DNA of 64,000 nucleotides, taken from Hallerella sp964587155 (GTDB lineage: Bacteria > Fibrobacterota > Fibrobacteria > Fibrobacterales > Fibrobacteraceae). The notes beneath the pieces are model-generated. The model saw only the letters and a list, made by a program, of their open reading frames with translations. It did not search any database and had not been told where the DNA came from. The stretch spans positions 1 to 64,000 of the forward strand of contig CAZPKF010000010.1 in NCBI GenBank assembly GCA_964587155.1, written 5' to 3'. Below, piece by piece: positions 17,179 to 25,961 of this stretch; position 1 is the stretch's first letter; each line of letters begins with the position of its first letter. A program made the position numbers and the translations under genes.

Positions 17179-20067
17179 TTAAAAATAAGCTCTCGCCTCC
17201 ATGGACATTTTTTGAAAAACGCCATTTTCCGCACTTCCAAAACGGACAACATACGAAACGCCCAGCGAAAGAAACTCGTTTGCGTCTACCGTAGCCGTCA
17301 GTGCATTCCGGTAAGTGACCCCTTTCCCAAAACCAGACACCATCTGATAAGGGAGTACCTCGTTCCCGGTAGAAACTACTGTCGCACTGAATTCATCACT
17401 TGCGCGAATCGATTGTTCATTGTCAAATCCAAACGTCAAAGATGCCTGGCGCAAAAAAGCGTCCATCGTTCCATTTTCCTCTTTTCCATCGCCCTTCCGA
17501 AGCCAGGCTTTGGGAACGACATACAGGTGAAAGGGCAAATGGCGTTTCCATGATGCAGTTACTTCTAATATTTTCCAATCCATTTTGGCAAATGTTTCTA
17601 ATTCCACGAATTCGATGCCAGGAACAACTTCCCAAACTTCTTTTTTACGGCCCGTATAAACACCATCGATTTGATGCCACAGACGATTTTCAAAGTAGCC
17701 CTGCGAGGTGTTGCGCTTTTCATTTTCCGTTCCCACTTCATATTCCAAACTCCCCCGGTTTTTAGGTTCCGACCAAAGGACCGAAACTTTTCCGCTGAAA
17801 ATGCCGCTAGTCATATTCCGCAAAGAACTTTTTGAAAATGCAGGCAGGTAAATTGTTTTTCCCGTTGTATCGCGGCTTTCACTCGACAGGTCGAACGAGA
17901 ATTCCAAATCGCGCAAAACTCCATTTGAAATTCCCAAATACCGCGGAACAAATTTTCCGCCCAAGGATATTTCCGCCGAACTGGCCCGTACAGATTCCGC
18001 CGAATCGCTGCGTCCCATGCCTTCGTAGACAAAATTTCCATTGTCGACATTTTCCACGAAAACGCCCGAAAGGCTGTCAAACAAAACGTCGCCCGTTCCC
18101 GGAGCCACCGCCTTGTAAATGGGCACATAGGGGACTTCTTTCGTGAGTCCCAAGCGGTAACGCGCTGTTCCCGAAAAGGGAGAATCTGACTTTCCCCAAT
18201 TCACGGATTCTTCCGATATCCAAGAATTCGAAGCGCCCGCCGTATCCAAATCCGTCCGTTTGTACTGCAGGACATGAGAAAAAGAAAATTCTTTTCCGGC
18301 GTAATTTGCCGAATGTTCAAATCCCGCCGTGCGCAAGGAATCTTCTAGCGATTCCAAAGAACTTCCATTCCTCGCCCGGATGCCGAATAGGGACGCATTT
18401 GAATTCCAATGGTCTCCCACCAATTTGATTCCACTTTTCGCTTCGGCTTTATCCGAACGATTTTTTACAATCGCCTCTGAATCTTTAATCCAGATTCCAT
18501 AAGAAGCGTTTCCGAATGGACGAATCCTGCCAGAAAAAGTTTCCGCCGAGACAGACGCCTGGTAACGTTCCATGGGAAATTCCCCAAACGAGGCAACGCG
18601 GACAAGGGAAAGTTCTCCGCGGGCTTTTTCCGTCCGGTGCAAAAGGAACGCCCGGGCCCTAGAAGAATTCCACGCCTCATCAGCCGAAAGGCTTCGCCTG
18701 TAACCCCATTCTGCCCCGAGAAAAAACGACGAAGGCAATTTGATTCGCAACGTCATTTCATCCGAACGCAGCGATCCGGAAATTGTCGAACTGTCCAAAT
18801 CCCAATCTTCGCGCAGCGCATAAGAGTTCCAATTCCGCACGGTTCCCTGAAAATCTTTTTCAAAGAATCCCTCTTCGATGTAATCTCCGCCAACAGAAAA
18901 TTGAACAGCCGCATGCCGCTGATTCAGCGTGCTGTCGTTAGAAAGGAACCAGCGGAAAGCCCTTCCCGAAGGGCCGTCAACTACAGGCGAAAGCGTATTC
19001 GTATCGGAGACTCCATAATGCAATTCTCCATCTGCGTAATAACGGTTCGCCCATTGCATCCGGGCGCGGGCTCCTATTCTCCGCAAAAGCCAAGGTCGTT
19101 CCAATTCGCCGAGTGAATCCGCCCGATCAAAGCGCCCTCCGGAATCCTGTTTCAAAATGCGTATATCCTCTGCGCTCCACGTGTTTCTGCGAAGCCTTGC
19201 CGTATCGCTCGAAATTTCAAATCCGGCAACATCCAACCATAAATTTTTGCCCCGGTAACTTCCGTCCGCCGATTTCAAAATTTGCTGTCCGCCCGAATTA
19301 TACGCATCGAATTCCACTAAAATCTCATCTTGGGAACCGGGAATCCGCGTTCCCAAAAAGTCCAGGACGCCCCCGGCGTAATTCACCGTGTAGTCATCAC
19401 CTCGTACAAGTTTTTTCCCATTCAAATAAACCGTTTCCGAATGAGGAACGACAGAGACATAAACGTCCGAAGTTCCCGATGAAATCAAATAGCCTTTTTG
19501 CTGACCATCGACTCCGGCAAAAGTCGAAGTCACGCGTTGCAATTCATCGAATCCGTAAACGCCACGAATGCGGGAATGCGAAACTTTGACGCCTGCCGCC
19601 GCCCCAAGAGTCGCCCGTTCCAGTCCCGAAAGACCAAAATCAGAAATGCGCCACGTCATGTCGCCCAAATGCAAAAACAGATGTTCCGATTCGACACGAA
19701 AGCGGACTTCATCCACTTCACGGAGAGTCGCAGTCCGTTCTTCGCCCGCTTCCCGTCCCACGTCCGAAAGGAGCGCATCGACGAAAACGCCACGGGTCGC
19801 TTCGCCTTGAATCGAAAGGTGAAGTTCCTGGTTGACTTCTGTCCCGCCATCCCCGACAATGACCTGAATTGTTTTGGAACCAGCCATCTGCAATTTGGCA
19901 GAATCGCTCTCGAAAGCCTGCTCGTCAGAAGCCTCCCAGACCGCCTCTTTTTTTAAAAAAGGCACTCCCCGCCAAATGGGAATCGAATCTTTGTCGAGTA
20001 CCGAATACACCGACTCTGCAAGGGCTATGCCCGAAAAAATCAGCACCCAGATAAAGGCGTTCGGCAA
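17179..20067 (-). CDS. Large exported beta-barrel-like protein
   Basis: 962 residues with a signal peptide (PNAFIWVLIFSGIALA). Family not recognised. Around residues 215-255 it has YLNGKKLVRGDDYTVNYAGG followed by a segment ending ILVEFDAY, a form seen in bacterial surface proteins with Ig-like or barrel entry domains. The remainder alternates aromatic and polar residues with repeated Trp and Tyr as in outer-membrane strands and ends in MEARAYF, with the C-terminal Phe typical of outer-membrane barrels. It lies between a DUF2914 gene (three-base spacer) and an Omp85 gene (four bases), suggesting an exported partner of that pair. Confidence 0.7.
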   Translation of the reverse strand: MPNAFIWVLIFSGIALAESVYSVLDKDSIPIWRGVPFLKKEAVWEASDEQAFESDSAKLQMAGSKTIQVIVGDGGTEVNQELHLSIQGEATRGVFVDALLSDVGREAGEERTATLREVDEVRFRVESEHLFLHLGDMTWRISDFGLSGLERATLGAAAGVKVSHSRIRGVYGFDELQRVTSTFAGVDGQQKGYLISSGTSDVYVSVVPHSETVYLNGKKLVRGDDYTVNYAGGVLDFLGTRIPGSQDEILVEFDAYNSGGQQILKSADGSYRGKNLWLDVAGFEISSDTARLRRNTWSAEDIRILKQDSGGRFDRADSLGELERPWLLRRIGARARMQWANRYYADGELHYGVSDTNTLSPVVDGPSGRAFRWFLSNDSTLNQRHAAVQFSVGGDYIEEGFFEKDFQGTVRNWNSYALREDWDLDSSTISGSLRSDEMTLRIKLPSSFFLGAEWGYRRSLSADEAWNSSRARAFLLHRTEKARGELSLVRVASFGEFPMERYQASVSAETFSGRIRPFGNASYGIWIKDSEAIVKNRSDKAEAKSGIKLVGDHWNSNASLFGIRARNGSSLESLEDSLRTAGFEHSANYAGKEFSFSHVLQYKRTDLDTAGASNSWISEESVNWGKSDSPFSGTARYRLGLTKEVPYVPIYKAVAPGTGDVLFDSLSGVFVENVDNGNFVYEGMGRSDSAESVRASSAEISLGGKFVPRYLGISNGVLRDLEFSFDLSSESRDTTGKTIYLPAFSKSSLRNMTSGIFSGKVSVLWSEPKNRGSLEYEVGTENEKRNTSQGYFENRLWHQIDGVYTGRKKEVWEVVPGIEFVELETFAKMDWKILEVTASWKRHLPFHLYVVPKAWLRKGDGKEENGTMDAFLRQASLTFGFDNEQSIRASDEFSATVVSTGNEVLPYQMVSGFGKGVTYRNALTATVDANEFLSLGVSYVVRFGSAENGVFQKMSMEARAYF

Positions 20068-20070
20068 GGA

Positions 20071-20538
20071 CTATTCCCTTGACGGTTCAACCCTGAATTG
20101 ACGGGAAGACAACAGTTTGCGGCCATCGATAGCGTCTACGCTCCAATCCCCCACAGAAAGCAACTGGGGAGCAAGAGAACTTTCGCAAGAATTCCCATCC
20201 ACTTTACACCAAACCTTACTAACCGTGTCTACCCCATTATACCAAATGTGCAAAATTTTGCGGTCAGGAATATCCCAGGAAAGTTTCGGCAATTCGGAAT
20301 AAAAATGCAAACGGGTGTGCATAGGAAACACGGAATCCACACCGAAGGGCGCGCCGTCGACAATGTTACGGCAAACGACCCCACTTAGCTGCTTGACAGG
20401 CGAATTGTCAAAGGCATTCCCGTCTGTTCCATCTCCAGAAAAAGAAACGATGACGCGATGAACAAAAAAACAGATAAAAACCGTCAGCAAGACTAGCGTT
20501 GTCTTTCTCACGTAACGGAATGGCGGCACGTTGTGCAC
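20071..20538 (-). CDS. DUF2914-domain membrane-anchored protein
   Basis: 155 residues. One N-terminal membrane segment (TLVLLTVFICFFVHRVIV) is followed by an extracytoplasmic domain with the DUF2914 pattern: VCRNIVDGAPFGVDSVF, LHFYSEL, HIWYNGV, and GDWSVDAIDGRKLLSSRQF. The domain's role is not known. It lies nine bases after the roadblock gene and three bases before the 962-residue outer-membrane gene, so it could link the cytoplasmic GTPase switch with the envelope. Confidence 0.75.
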   Translation of the reverse strand: MHNVPPFRYVRKTTLVLLTVFICFFVHRVIVSFSGDGTDGNAFDNSPVKQLSGVVCRNIVDGAPFGVDSVFPMHTRLHFYSELPKLSWDIPDRKILHIWYNGVDTVSKVWCKVDGNSCESSLAPQLLSVGDWSVDAIDGRKLLSSRQFRVEPSRE

Positions 20539-20547
20539 CGAAAACTC

Positions 20548-20967
20548 CTAACGGCGAATTTTGCTCGTATTCTGCGTAAACGCAGGCACGGCCTCCACCA
20601 GTTTTTCAACCAGCAACTTGTTGTAATCTTCGATGCGGTTCGGGAGCTTGCTACCCGGAAAAATCTGGACTAGAAGCAGCGTATCTTCAACGGGAGCAAT
20701 GTAAATGGAACGCTTTTCTCCCACATAAGATACGGATTTGAATTCCCCTTCGCCCAACATGACTCCAATTTGTTTGGCGCTGCCAAAAGAAGCCGTACTG
20801 AGAACCGCAAGGGGGGTCGTATCCATGCCGATGGATCCGACTTCCGCAATCACGGAACCATCCCGATGCACCAGCATGATGTAGTCCGCCTTGACATTCG
20901 AAAGGTAAGCTTGCATGAGGCGGCGGACTTTTTCCGCGTCGTCTGTATAAACAGTGAAATTACTCAT
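20548..20967 (-). CDS. Roadblock/LC7 (MglB-like) protein
   Basis: 139 residues of the roadblock fold: ADYIMLVHRDGSVIAEVG, then PLAVLSTASFGSAKQIGVMLGE, then the strand pattern SIYIAPVEDTLLLVQIF. In Myxococcus and Thermus, MglB of this family is the GTPase-activating protein of MglA. It lies 17 bases downstream of an MglA-like gene, so the two should work together as a GTPase switch. The C-terminal 25 residues are an extension. Confidence 0.88.
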   Translation of the reverse strand: MSNFTVYTDDAEKVRRLMQAYLSNVKADYIMLVHRDGSVIAEVGSIGMDTTPLAVLSTASFGSAKQIGVMLGEGEFKSVSYVGEKRSIYIAPVEDTLLLVQIFPGSKLPNRIEDYNKLLVEKLVEAVPAFTQNTSKIRR

Positions 20968-20983
20968 TCAAAAGCCCCTTGGA

Positions 20984-21961
20984 TTACGGTTTTTTCTTGG
21001 GAACATACGGACGAAGTTCAATATCATCGTCATTGGATGCGCCTTCGTCCTTGTCGAACGGAGCTCTTCCAAATGGGCGAGGACGTTGCCCCGGTGAAGA
21101 AACAGGCCGTCCAAACGGTGAAGAACTTTTTTGGAAAAGTCCACCGCGATTTGCGGAATCCCCCGCAGCCGAACGCGAAACAAAATTCGGCATCCGGAAT
21201 GGCGACGCAGAAGCGGCTCCCAGCGAAGTGCCCAAATCGGGAAGATTTCCCGGCGAAGAGGATGCCGCCGGTTGCTGTTGAACCGAAGGCGAAACAGAAA
21301 CGCCGTCCTTTCCTCCGAGAGTCACATCGTGCACTCCCGTGTTGTGAACGCTGTCCGCTGCTTTGCGCAAAAATCCCTGTTTGACGTTAAAACGTTGAAT
21401 GACCAACATCGCAATTGCCTTCAACGTTGTCACCACGCCTTTTCCATTATGCGCCGTCGCCGGAAAGAACGGAAGGCTTTTGGGATTCAACAGTTTGTTC
21501 ATTTCATCAAGCGTAAAGACATTTTCCATGTCGCGCTTGTTGTATTGCAAAACGAGCGGAATTTCATCGAGATTCACGCCATAATCTTCCAGGTTTTGCC
21601 GCAAATTTTGCAAACTTTCCAAATTTTCCGCTTCGCGGGAACGTTGGGAATCCGCGACAAAGACAATGCCATCGACTCCGCGAAGAACGATTTTCCTTGT
21701 CGAATTGTAATAAACCTGGCCAGGAACCGTATAAAGCTGGAACTTGGTCTTAAAACCCTTGATGTCGCCCAGATTCAGCGGAAGGAAGTCAAAGAACAGA
21801 GTTCTATCGCCTTCGGTTTCCAAAGAAACCATATCGGTCCGCTTGTCCTGGGGCATTTTCTGATGGATTACTTGAAGATTTGTCGTCTTGCCGCTCAACC
21901 CAGGCCCGTAATAAACGACCTTGCAACTGATTTCACGAGTAGCGAAGTTGATTGATGACAT
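20984..21961 (-). CDS. mglA: MglA-like small Ras-family GTPase
   Basis: 325 residues. Residues 1-195 form the GTPase: P-loop YGPGLSGKTT (18-27), the switch II region VPGQVYYNSTRK, and the base-recognition motif QYNKRDM. These match the bacterial MglA family that sets polarity and drives gliding motility. Residues 200-325 are an added Ser, Pro and Gln-rich tail ending in acidic and then basic residues, not present in Myxococcus MglA. An AAGGAAG lies before ATG 21961. First gene of a five-gene operon with a roadblock protein and outer-membrane components. Confidence 0.9.
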   Translation of the reverse strand: MSSINFATREISCKVVYYGPGLSGKTTNLQVIHQKMPQDKRTDMVSLETEGDRTLFFDFLPLNLGDIKGFKTKFQLYTVPGQVYYNSTRKIVLRGVDGIVFVADSQRSREAENLESLQNLRQNLEDYGVNLDEIPLVLQYNKRDMENVFTLDEMNKLLNPKSLPFFPATAHNGKGVVTTLKAIAMLVIQRFNVKQGFLRKAADSVHNTGVHDVTLGGKDGVSVSPSVQQQPAASSSPGNLPDLGTSLGAASASPFRMPNFVSRSAAGDSANRGGLFQKSSSPFGRPVSSPGQRPRPFGRAPFDKDEGASNDDDIELRPYVPKKKP

Positions 21962-22036
21962 TCTTCTTCCTTGAAGTTTTCAAATAATCTAACAAAAATA
22001 AGGACAATTGGAGCAAATCAACACAAAAATTACAAA

Positions 22037-22062
22037 GACCGCGGAAATGACAACCGCGGCCT
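22037..22062 (-). terminator. Probable terminator of rpsT
   Basis: Eight-base GC-rich stem GACCGCGG / CCGCGGCC with a nine-base loop about 25 bases after rpsT; the T tract after it (TTTGTAATTTTTG) is interrupted. Confidence 0.6.
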
Positions 22063-22084
22063 CGTAAAAAAGCGGTTGTTCGAA

Positions 22085-22354
22085 TTAGGCCTTGGCGGCA
22101 AGACCGTTCACGACCTTTGCAATTTTCGCTTTGTAGTTTGCAGCGCGGTTCGCATTGAAACCGGCACGCCCCTTGGCAGCAGCCTTGTCGAGCATGCTGA
22201 AGAGGTTCGGCATTTCCTTGAGAGCAGCGTCCTTGTCAGCAGCAGAGCGGATGGTTTTGAGGCTCGTGCGGATGGCAGAACGAACGGAACGGTTGAGAGC
22301 GGTCAGTTTCTTGGTCTGACGAATGCGCTTTTTGCAAGACTTGTGATTAGGCAC
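22085..22354 (-). CDS. rpsT: 30S ribosomal protein S20
   Basis: 89 residues, highly basic, with the family's PNHKSCKKRIRQTKK N-terminus, the RSAIRTSLKTIR helix and the ending RAANYKAKIAKVVNGL. It binds 16S rRNA in the small subunit. Translation starts at GTG 22354, eight bases after GGAG; rare starts are common for rpsT and may allow autoregulation. Divergent from the DegT gene. Confidence 0.96.
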   Translation of the reverse strand: MPNHKSCKKRIRQTKKLTALNRSVRSAIRTSLKTIRSAADKDAALKEMPNLFSMLDKAAAKGRAGFNANRAANYKAKIAKVVNGLAAKA

Positions 22355-22504
22355 CTTATATCTCCGGGTGAAAAACCTTGTTATGTTGCGATAAAGTTAG
22401 TTAAAAACGGGCAATTAGTCAAGGCAGCGTTCCAAAATAGCCCGGATTCGGCAGGAATACCATTTCTATTTACAGCGGAATGCGTGATTTTGTAGTTTTG
22501 GAAC

Positions 22505-23599
22505 ATGATTCCGTTTGTGAACCTGAGTGCCCAGTATAAGGCTTACAAGAATGAAATGGATGCCGCCATCACGGCTGTTTTAGAAAGCGGAATACTCATC
22601 GGCGGCCCAGAAGTCCTGCGGCTAGAGCAATCGTTATCTCAAAAGACAGGCGCTTCTTTCGCCATTTCCTGCTCCAGTGGAACCTCGGCGCTCGCGCTAG
22701 CCTTGTCCGCACTCCACCTTGAACCCGGGGACGAGGTCGTTCTTCCCGATTACACGTTCGTCGCGACAGCAGAAGCCGTCGTTATCGCCGGCGGCATCCC
22801 CCGCTTTGCCGATGTCGGCGAAGACTTCTTGATTTCTCCACGTTCCGTCGAAGATCGGATTTCAGAGAAAACTGTCGGCATCATCGCTGTGGACCTGTTC
22901 GGCCAATGCGCCGATTATCCCGCCCTGCGAAAAATCGCCCAAAGGCACGGACTATGGCTGTTGGAAGACGCTGCGCAAAGCTTCGGGGCAACCCAGAACG
23001 GAATCGCCGCCGGTTCTTTGGCGACTGCTGCCGCCACCAGTTTTTACCCCACAAAACCATTCGGAGCCTTCGGCGATGGCGGAGCCGTTTTTACAAACGA
23101 CCCGGACCTAGCCAACCGCATCCGGGAATTTTCCCGCCACGGTCAATCCGAAAATGGTAAATACACGTCTATTGGCACAAACAGCCGCCTTGACGCACTC
23201 CAGGCAGCCATATTAAACGTCAAACTAAGACACCTCGAAGCGGAACTCCGCATTAGACAACACAACGCCAACCTTTACAGAGAAGTGCTCCCCACCGAAA
23301 CATTCCGGCTTCCGGTAATCGCCGAAAACAATACGAGCGTTTTCGCCCAATACGCCGTTTGCACACAAAACCGGGACGCCTTCGTTCAAAAACTTTCCCA
23401 AAGCGGAATCCCCTCTCGAATTTATTATCCGCGACCACTTTCCGCAGAACCGTGCTTTGAACATTTCAAAACAACAACCCAAGACGCCAAAAGAAATCCG
23501 AACGCCTATAGGCTTTCCCGCGAATCCTTCTGCCTGCCAATCGATGCCTTCAGCGACGTAAAAACCTTCGCGCAAAAAATGGCAATCCTTTGCCGTTAA
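22505..23599 (+). CDS. DegT/DnrJ/EryC1-family sugar aminotransferase
   Basis: 364-residue PLP-dependent aminotransferase of nucleotide-sugar synthesis. Features are MIPFVNLSAQY, SSGTSALALALSAL (phosphate-binding), PDYTFVATAEAV, LLEDAAQSFGA and the PLP lysine Lys184 in FYPTKPFGAFGDGG. The C-terminal part has IYYPRPLSAEPCFEH. These enzymes aminate keto sugars for surface polysaccharides or glycolipids. No other sugar-nucleotide gene is adjacent, so the substrate cannot be assigned. Confidence 0.9.
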   Translation: MIPFVNLSAQYKAYKNEMDAAITAVLESGILIGGPEVLRLEQSLSQKTGASFAISCSSGTSALALALSALHLEPGDEVVLPDYTFVATAEAVVIAGGIPRFADVGEDFLISPRSVEDRISEKTVGIIAVDLFGQCADYPALRKIAQRHGLWLLEDAAQSFGATQNGIAAGSLATAAATSFYPTKPFGAFGDGGAVFTNDPDLANRIREFSRHGQSENGKYTSIGTNSRLDALQAAILNVKLRHLEAELRIRQHNANLYREVLPTETFRLPVIAENNTSVFAQYAVCTQNRDAFVQKLSQSGIPSRIYYPRPLSAEPCFEHFKTTTQDAKRNPNAYRLSRESFCLPIDAFSDVKTFAQKMAILCR

Positions 23600-23686
23600 A
23601 GCAACCGCAAACCATATTTTCAAGAGCAATCCCATCGCCCGTCCCCGCAATTTACGGCACAAACGGAATGGATTGAATTGGGGGGG

Positions 23687-23771
23687 ATTTCAAACGGAAA
23701 GGCTTTTCTGCAAGAAGGGTGAACCTTGCACGGTTTAAAGAGCTAAGGCTAGCCGTTTTCGCAGAATGGAC
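23687..23771 (+). repeat. Dispersed intergenic repeat, copy A
   Basis: Plus-strand copy with CTTTTCTG at 23703, TTGCACGG at 23726 and AAGGCTAGCCGTTTTCGCA at 23745. It lies between convergent genes, after the DegT aminotransferase. Confidence 0.7.
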
Positions 23772-23833
23772 TTTTGATTTTCTATCCAAGGCTTTTGGCA
23801 TCATCTGCCCGCCGGAATCGTTTTCCGTTTATA

Positions 23834-23866
23834 CAAAAAGGAAGCCCGCATTCTTGCGGACTTCCC
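23834..23866 (-). terminator. Rho-independent terminator of Arg-rich protein gene
   Basis: Eleven-base stem GGAAGCCCGCA / TGCGGACTTCC with one mismatch and a four-base loop, followed on the minus strand by TTTTTG, 20 bases after the stop codon. Confidence 0.85.
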
Positions 23867-23885
23867 ATTCATCGTTTCAACCGAA

Positions 23886-24551
23886 TCAAGCCTGAGCTTC
23901 GCCGGATTCAGAAGCCTCGTCTTCAACGGGGAGTTTCTTAATCGCATTGCGGCGGCCATAACGGACTTTCGACGGTTCGAATTCCGCGCCAACAGGTTCC
24001 GGTTCTACAACAGGAGCTGGGGCTGGAGCCGGAGTTTCGGGGAGAGAAGCTTGAACACGCGGAGGCAGAGGACGGCGGCCTTCCGTTTTCGGTGTTTCCA
24101 CAGCGGGAGCTGCCGGGGCTGGAGCCGGAGCGGCTTGAACTGGAGCTGCCGGAGCCACTTCCACCGGAGCCTGAGGAGCGACCGGAGCGGCAGCCTGCGC
24201 TGCAACAGCCGGAGCTTCGGCAGTGAATTCACGGCGACGGTCATTGCGGCGTTCTCCGCGGCCATTATTGCGACGTTCGTTGCGATCGCGGTTGAATCCG
24301 CGTTCTCCGCGGTTGCCGTTAGCACCGTTGCGCTGACGGTCGTTTCCACGATCCCCTTCATGCCGATTCGCGTTTCCACGGGAAGCCATTTCCTGAGCGC
24401 TAAGCGCATGGCGAGAGGGCTTCAGTCCCGTTTCCGAAACGCGCTTGACAATCGGAGTGTGCTGATCGTTACTGATTTTATTGACCTTGAGCAAAATCAA
24501 GATGCCGAGAATGACCGCAACAGCGGAAAGTAAGAGATTTATGTATTCCAT
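23886..24551 (-). CDS. Membrane-anchored Arg/Asn-rich disordered protein
   Basis: 221 residues. One N-terminal membrane helix (INLLLSAVAVILGILILL) precedes a cytoplasmic or periplasmic tail without a folded domain. Residues 60-110 are an Arg, Asn and Gly-rich segment (for example RGERRNDRRREF), 110-180 are Ala/Pro-rich, and the end is acidic (EDEASESGEAQA). The layout resembles disordered RNA-binding or scaffold tails such as that of RNase E, but no homology is claimed. It is transcribed away from lexA and has its own terminator. Confidence 0.7.
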   Translation of the reverse strand: MEYINLLLSAVAVILGILILLKVNKISNDQHTPIVKRVSETGLKPSRHALSAQEMASRGNANRHEGDRGNDRQRNGANGNRGERGFNRDRNERRNNGRGERRNDRRREFTAEAPAVAAQAAAPVAPQAPVEVAPAAPVQAAPAPAPAAPAVETPKTEGRRPLPPRVQASLPETPAPAPAPVVEPEPVGAEFEPSKVRYGRRNAIKKLPVEDEASESGEAQA

Positions 24552-24863
24552 TTAGGGTACCTCAATCAAAGGGTGGCGCAGGACACGGATGGAAGGGCCG
24601 TATCACGCGGAAGTCGCAGAATGATGGCCATTTCCTAACGCTCCAAGGAGCTCAACGGCCTTAAGTAAAGGTCCAACAGGACAAAATCGCCAATCGGCGA
24701 AAAAGGGAACGACTTCGAAGCCAAATTTAGATAAATCTGCCCTATGCGCCAATGCAAAGTTCAAAAAAAGCGCATCAAAATCCTTTCGCGAAAAAATGTG
24801 CACTGAATATATTGACAATTAAACAAATGTGCAGTATCTTTAAACAAAAGCACGAGGTCTTTT
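24552..24863. other. Divergent intergenic region upstream of lexA
   Basis: 312 bases. It holds the lexA promoter at 24812-24840, two ATGTGCA words at 24796 and 24827 that may be operator parts, and presumably the promoter of the minus-strand membrane protein. No supported gene is seen. Confidence 0.6.
24812..24840 (+). promoter_or_regulatory. lexA promoter
   Basis: TTGACA at 24812-24817, a 17-base spacer and TATCTT at 24835-24840, with GAGG as SD before ATG 24864. ATGTGCA lies within the spacer and again 31 bases upstream. The published Fibrobacter LexA box has the form TGCNC-N4-GTGCA; here only the GTGCA half is clear, so autoregulation is inferred. Confidence 0.7.
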
Positions 24864-25514
24864 ATGGAAAATATTCAAAAACCGCTGACAGCCCGCCAGC
24901 AAGAAATTTACGACTTTATCCGTTCCCGCACCGAAACGGAAAAAATGCCGCCCACCGTCCGCGAAATCGGCGACAGATTTGGCATTTCTTCTACAAACGG
25001 AGTCCGTTCCATCCTCGCCGCCCTAATAAAAAAAGGCTACATCCGGCGTGCGCCTCGTCTTAGCCGCGGCATTGAAATCATAGACAGTCAAAACGAAAAC
25101 GTTTCCGGCGATTCGTCCGCCGAGAACACAGTCGAAGTTCCCATCATCGGTCGTGTCGCTGCAGGAACACCGATTCTCGCCGTTCAAAACATCGAAGGGA
25201 CTGTCACCGTCGATAGAGATTTCCTCGCCAGCCAGCCCAACGTATTTGCCCTCCATGTCAAGGGCGACTCCATGATCAACGCCGGGATTTTTGACGGAGA
25301 CCTGGTTTTTGCCCGTTCACAAGGAGTCGCCGAAAGCGGCGAAATCATCATTGCACAAGTCGACGACGAAGCAACGGTCAAATATTACCAGCCCAAGCCC
25401 GACCACATTGAACTGTGCCCAGCCAACCCCAAATACCAGCCGATTATCGTCAACCCGGACAGGAACTTTTCCATTGCGGGCCGGGTCATCGGCGTTTTGC
25501 GCAAAATCAACTGA
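24864..25514 (+). CDS. lexA: LexA SOS repressor
   Basis: 216 residues. The winged-helix DNA-binding domain (LTARQQEIYDFIR, PPTVREIGDRFGISS) is followed by the self-cleaving peptidase domain. The scissile Ala100-Gly101 is in GRVAAGTP, the nucleophile is Ser136 in GDSMI and the general base is Lys173 in EATVKYY. RecA-stimulated cleavage would relieve repression of DNA repair genes. It is monocistronic, with promoter and terminator seen on either side. Confidence 0.97.
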   Translation: MENIQKPLTARQQEIYDFIRSRTETEKMPPTVREIGDRFGISSTNGVRSILAALIKKGYIRRAPRLSRGIEIIDSQNENVSGDSSAENTVEVPIIGRVAAGTPILAVQNIEGTVTVDRDFLASQPNVFALHVKGDSMINAGIFDGDLVFARSQGVAESGEIIIAQVDDEATVKYYQPKPDHIELCPANPKYQPIIVNPDRNFSIAGRVIGVLRKIN

Positions 25515-25546
25515 TCCCGTTTTCCCGAGGGTCAGAACGGGATTTT
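25514..25546 (+). terminator. Rho-independent terminator of lexA
   Basis: Eight-base stem ATCCCGTT / AACGGGAT directly at the lexA stop codon, followed by a short T run (TTTT). Confidence 0.7.
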
Positions 25547-25637
25547 AAAGCCGTTCGAGAATATTTTTATTCCTGCGGATAGACGATTCCTTTTATCGTC
25601 GATCCGCATTTTTTTCATCCCGATTTGGAGGCATTTC

Positions 25638-25916
25638 CTAAAGCCGAAACCATTCTTCCCGAATTCTCGGTGGGCGATTTTCTCGCCAACTTTCAAAATG
25701 GCCCCGTCGCCATTCATCGCGAAATCCTTCCCGGTCGCAAAGTTTTTTTTCAAGTTCCTTTCGAGATTCCTGGGGTAAAGACAGCATCCGGGATTCCAAC
25801 TGGGATTTCCAATTGGTTCTCTGGGAGAGCCTTTCGTCTAACGCAAGCGATTCTCCATTTGCCCAGGCAATCCCGGCAAACGCGATAAGCAATTTTAAAA
25901 ATTCACTCCGACACAC
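25638..25916 (-). CDS. Small exported charged protein, family unknown
   Basis: Up to 92 residues. A hydrophobic N-terminus with an Ala-rich end (LKLLIAFAGIAWANG) suggests a signal peptide, followed by an Arg/Glu-rich helical body ending in WRENRPPRIREEWFRL. The only start giving this frame is GTG at 25916 and the SD is unclear, so the start may differ. Same strand and 45 bases downstream of an outer-membrane protein gene. Its composition resembles the exported protein encoded at 27177-27590, hinting at related periplasmic roles. Confidence 0.5.
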   Translation of the reverse strand: MCRSEFLKLLIAFAGIAWANGESLALDERLSQRTNWKSQLESRMLSLPQESRKELEKKLCDREGFRDEWRRGHFESWRENRPPRIREEWFRL

Positions 25917-25961
25917 GCCCAGCTTTAAGCAAATCCCATGCCAAACCGTTTTTTGGGGCGG

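Noticed and set aside
23886..24551. Reading the Arg-rich protein as RNase E or Rne-like
   Set aside because: Only composition is similar; no S1 or catalytic domain is present.
24603..24818. Minus-strand frame of 71 residues upstream of lexA
   Set aside because: It overlaps the lexA promoter and shows no family or start signal.
24798..24833. Canonical Fibrobacter LexA box TGCNC-N4-GTGCA in the lexA promoter
   Set aside because: Both GTGCA words lack the TGCNC half at the right distance.
25625..25888. Plus-strand frame of 87 residues after lexA
   Set aside because: The minus strand gives a signal-peptide protein consistent with the operon; the plus frame follows a terminator and has no recognisable features.
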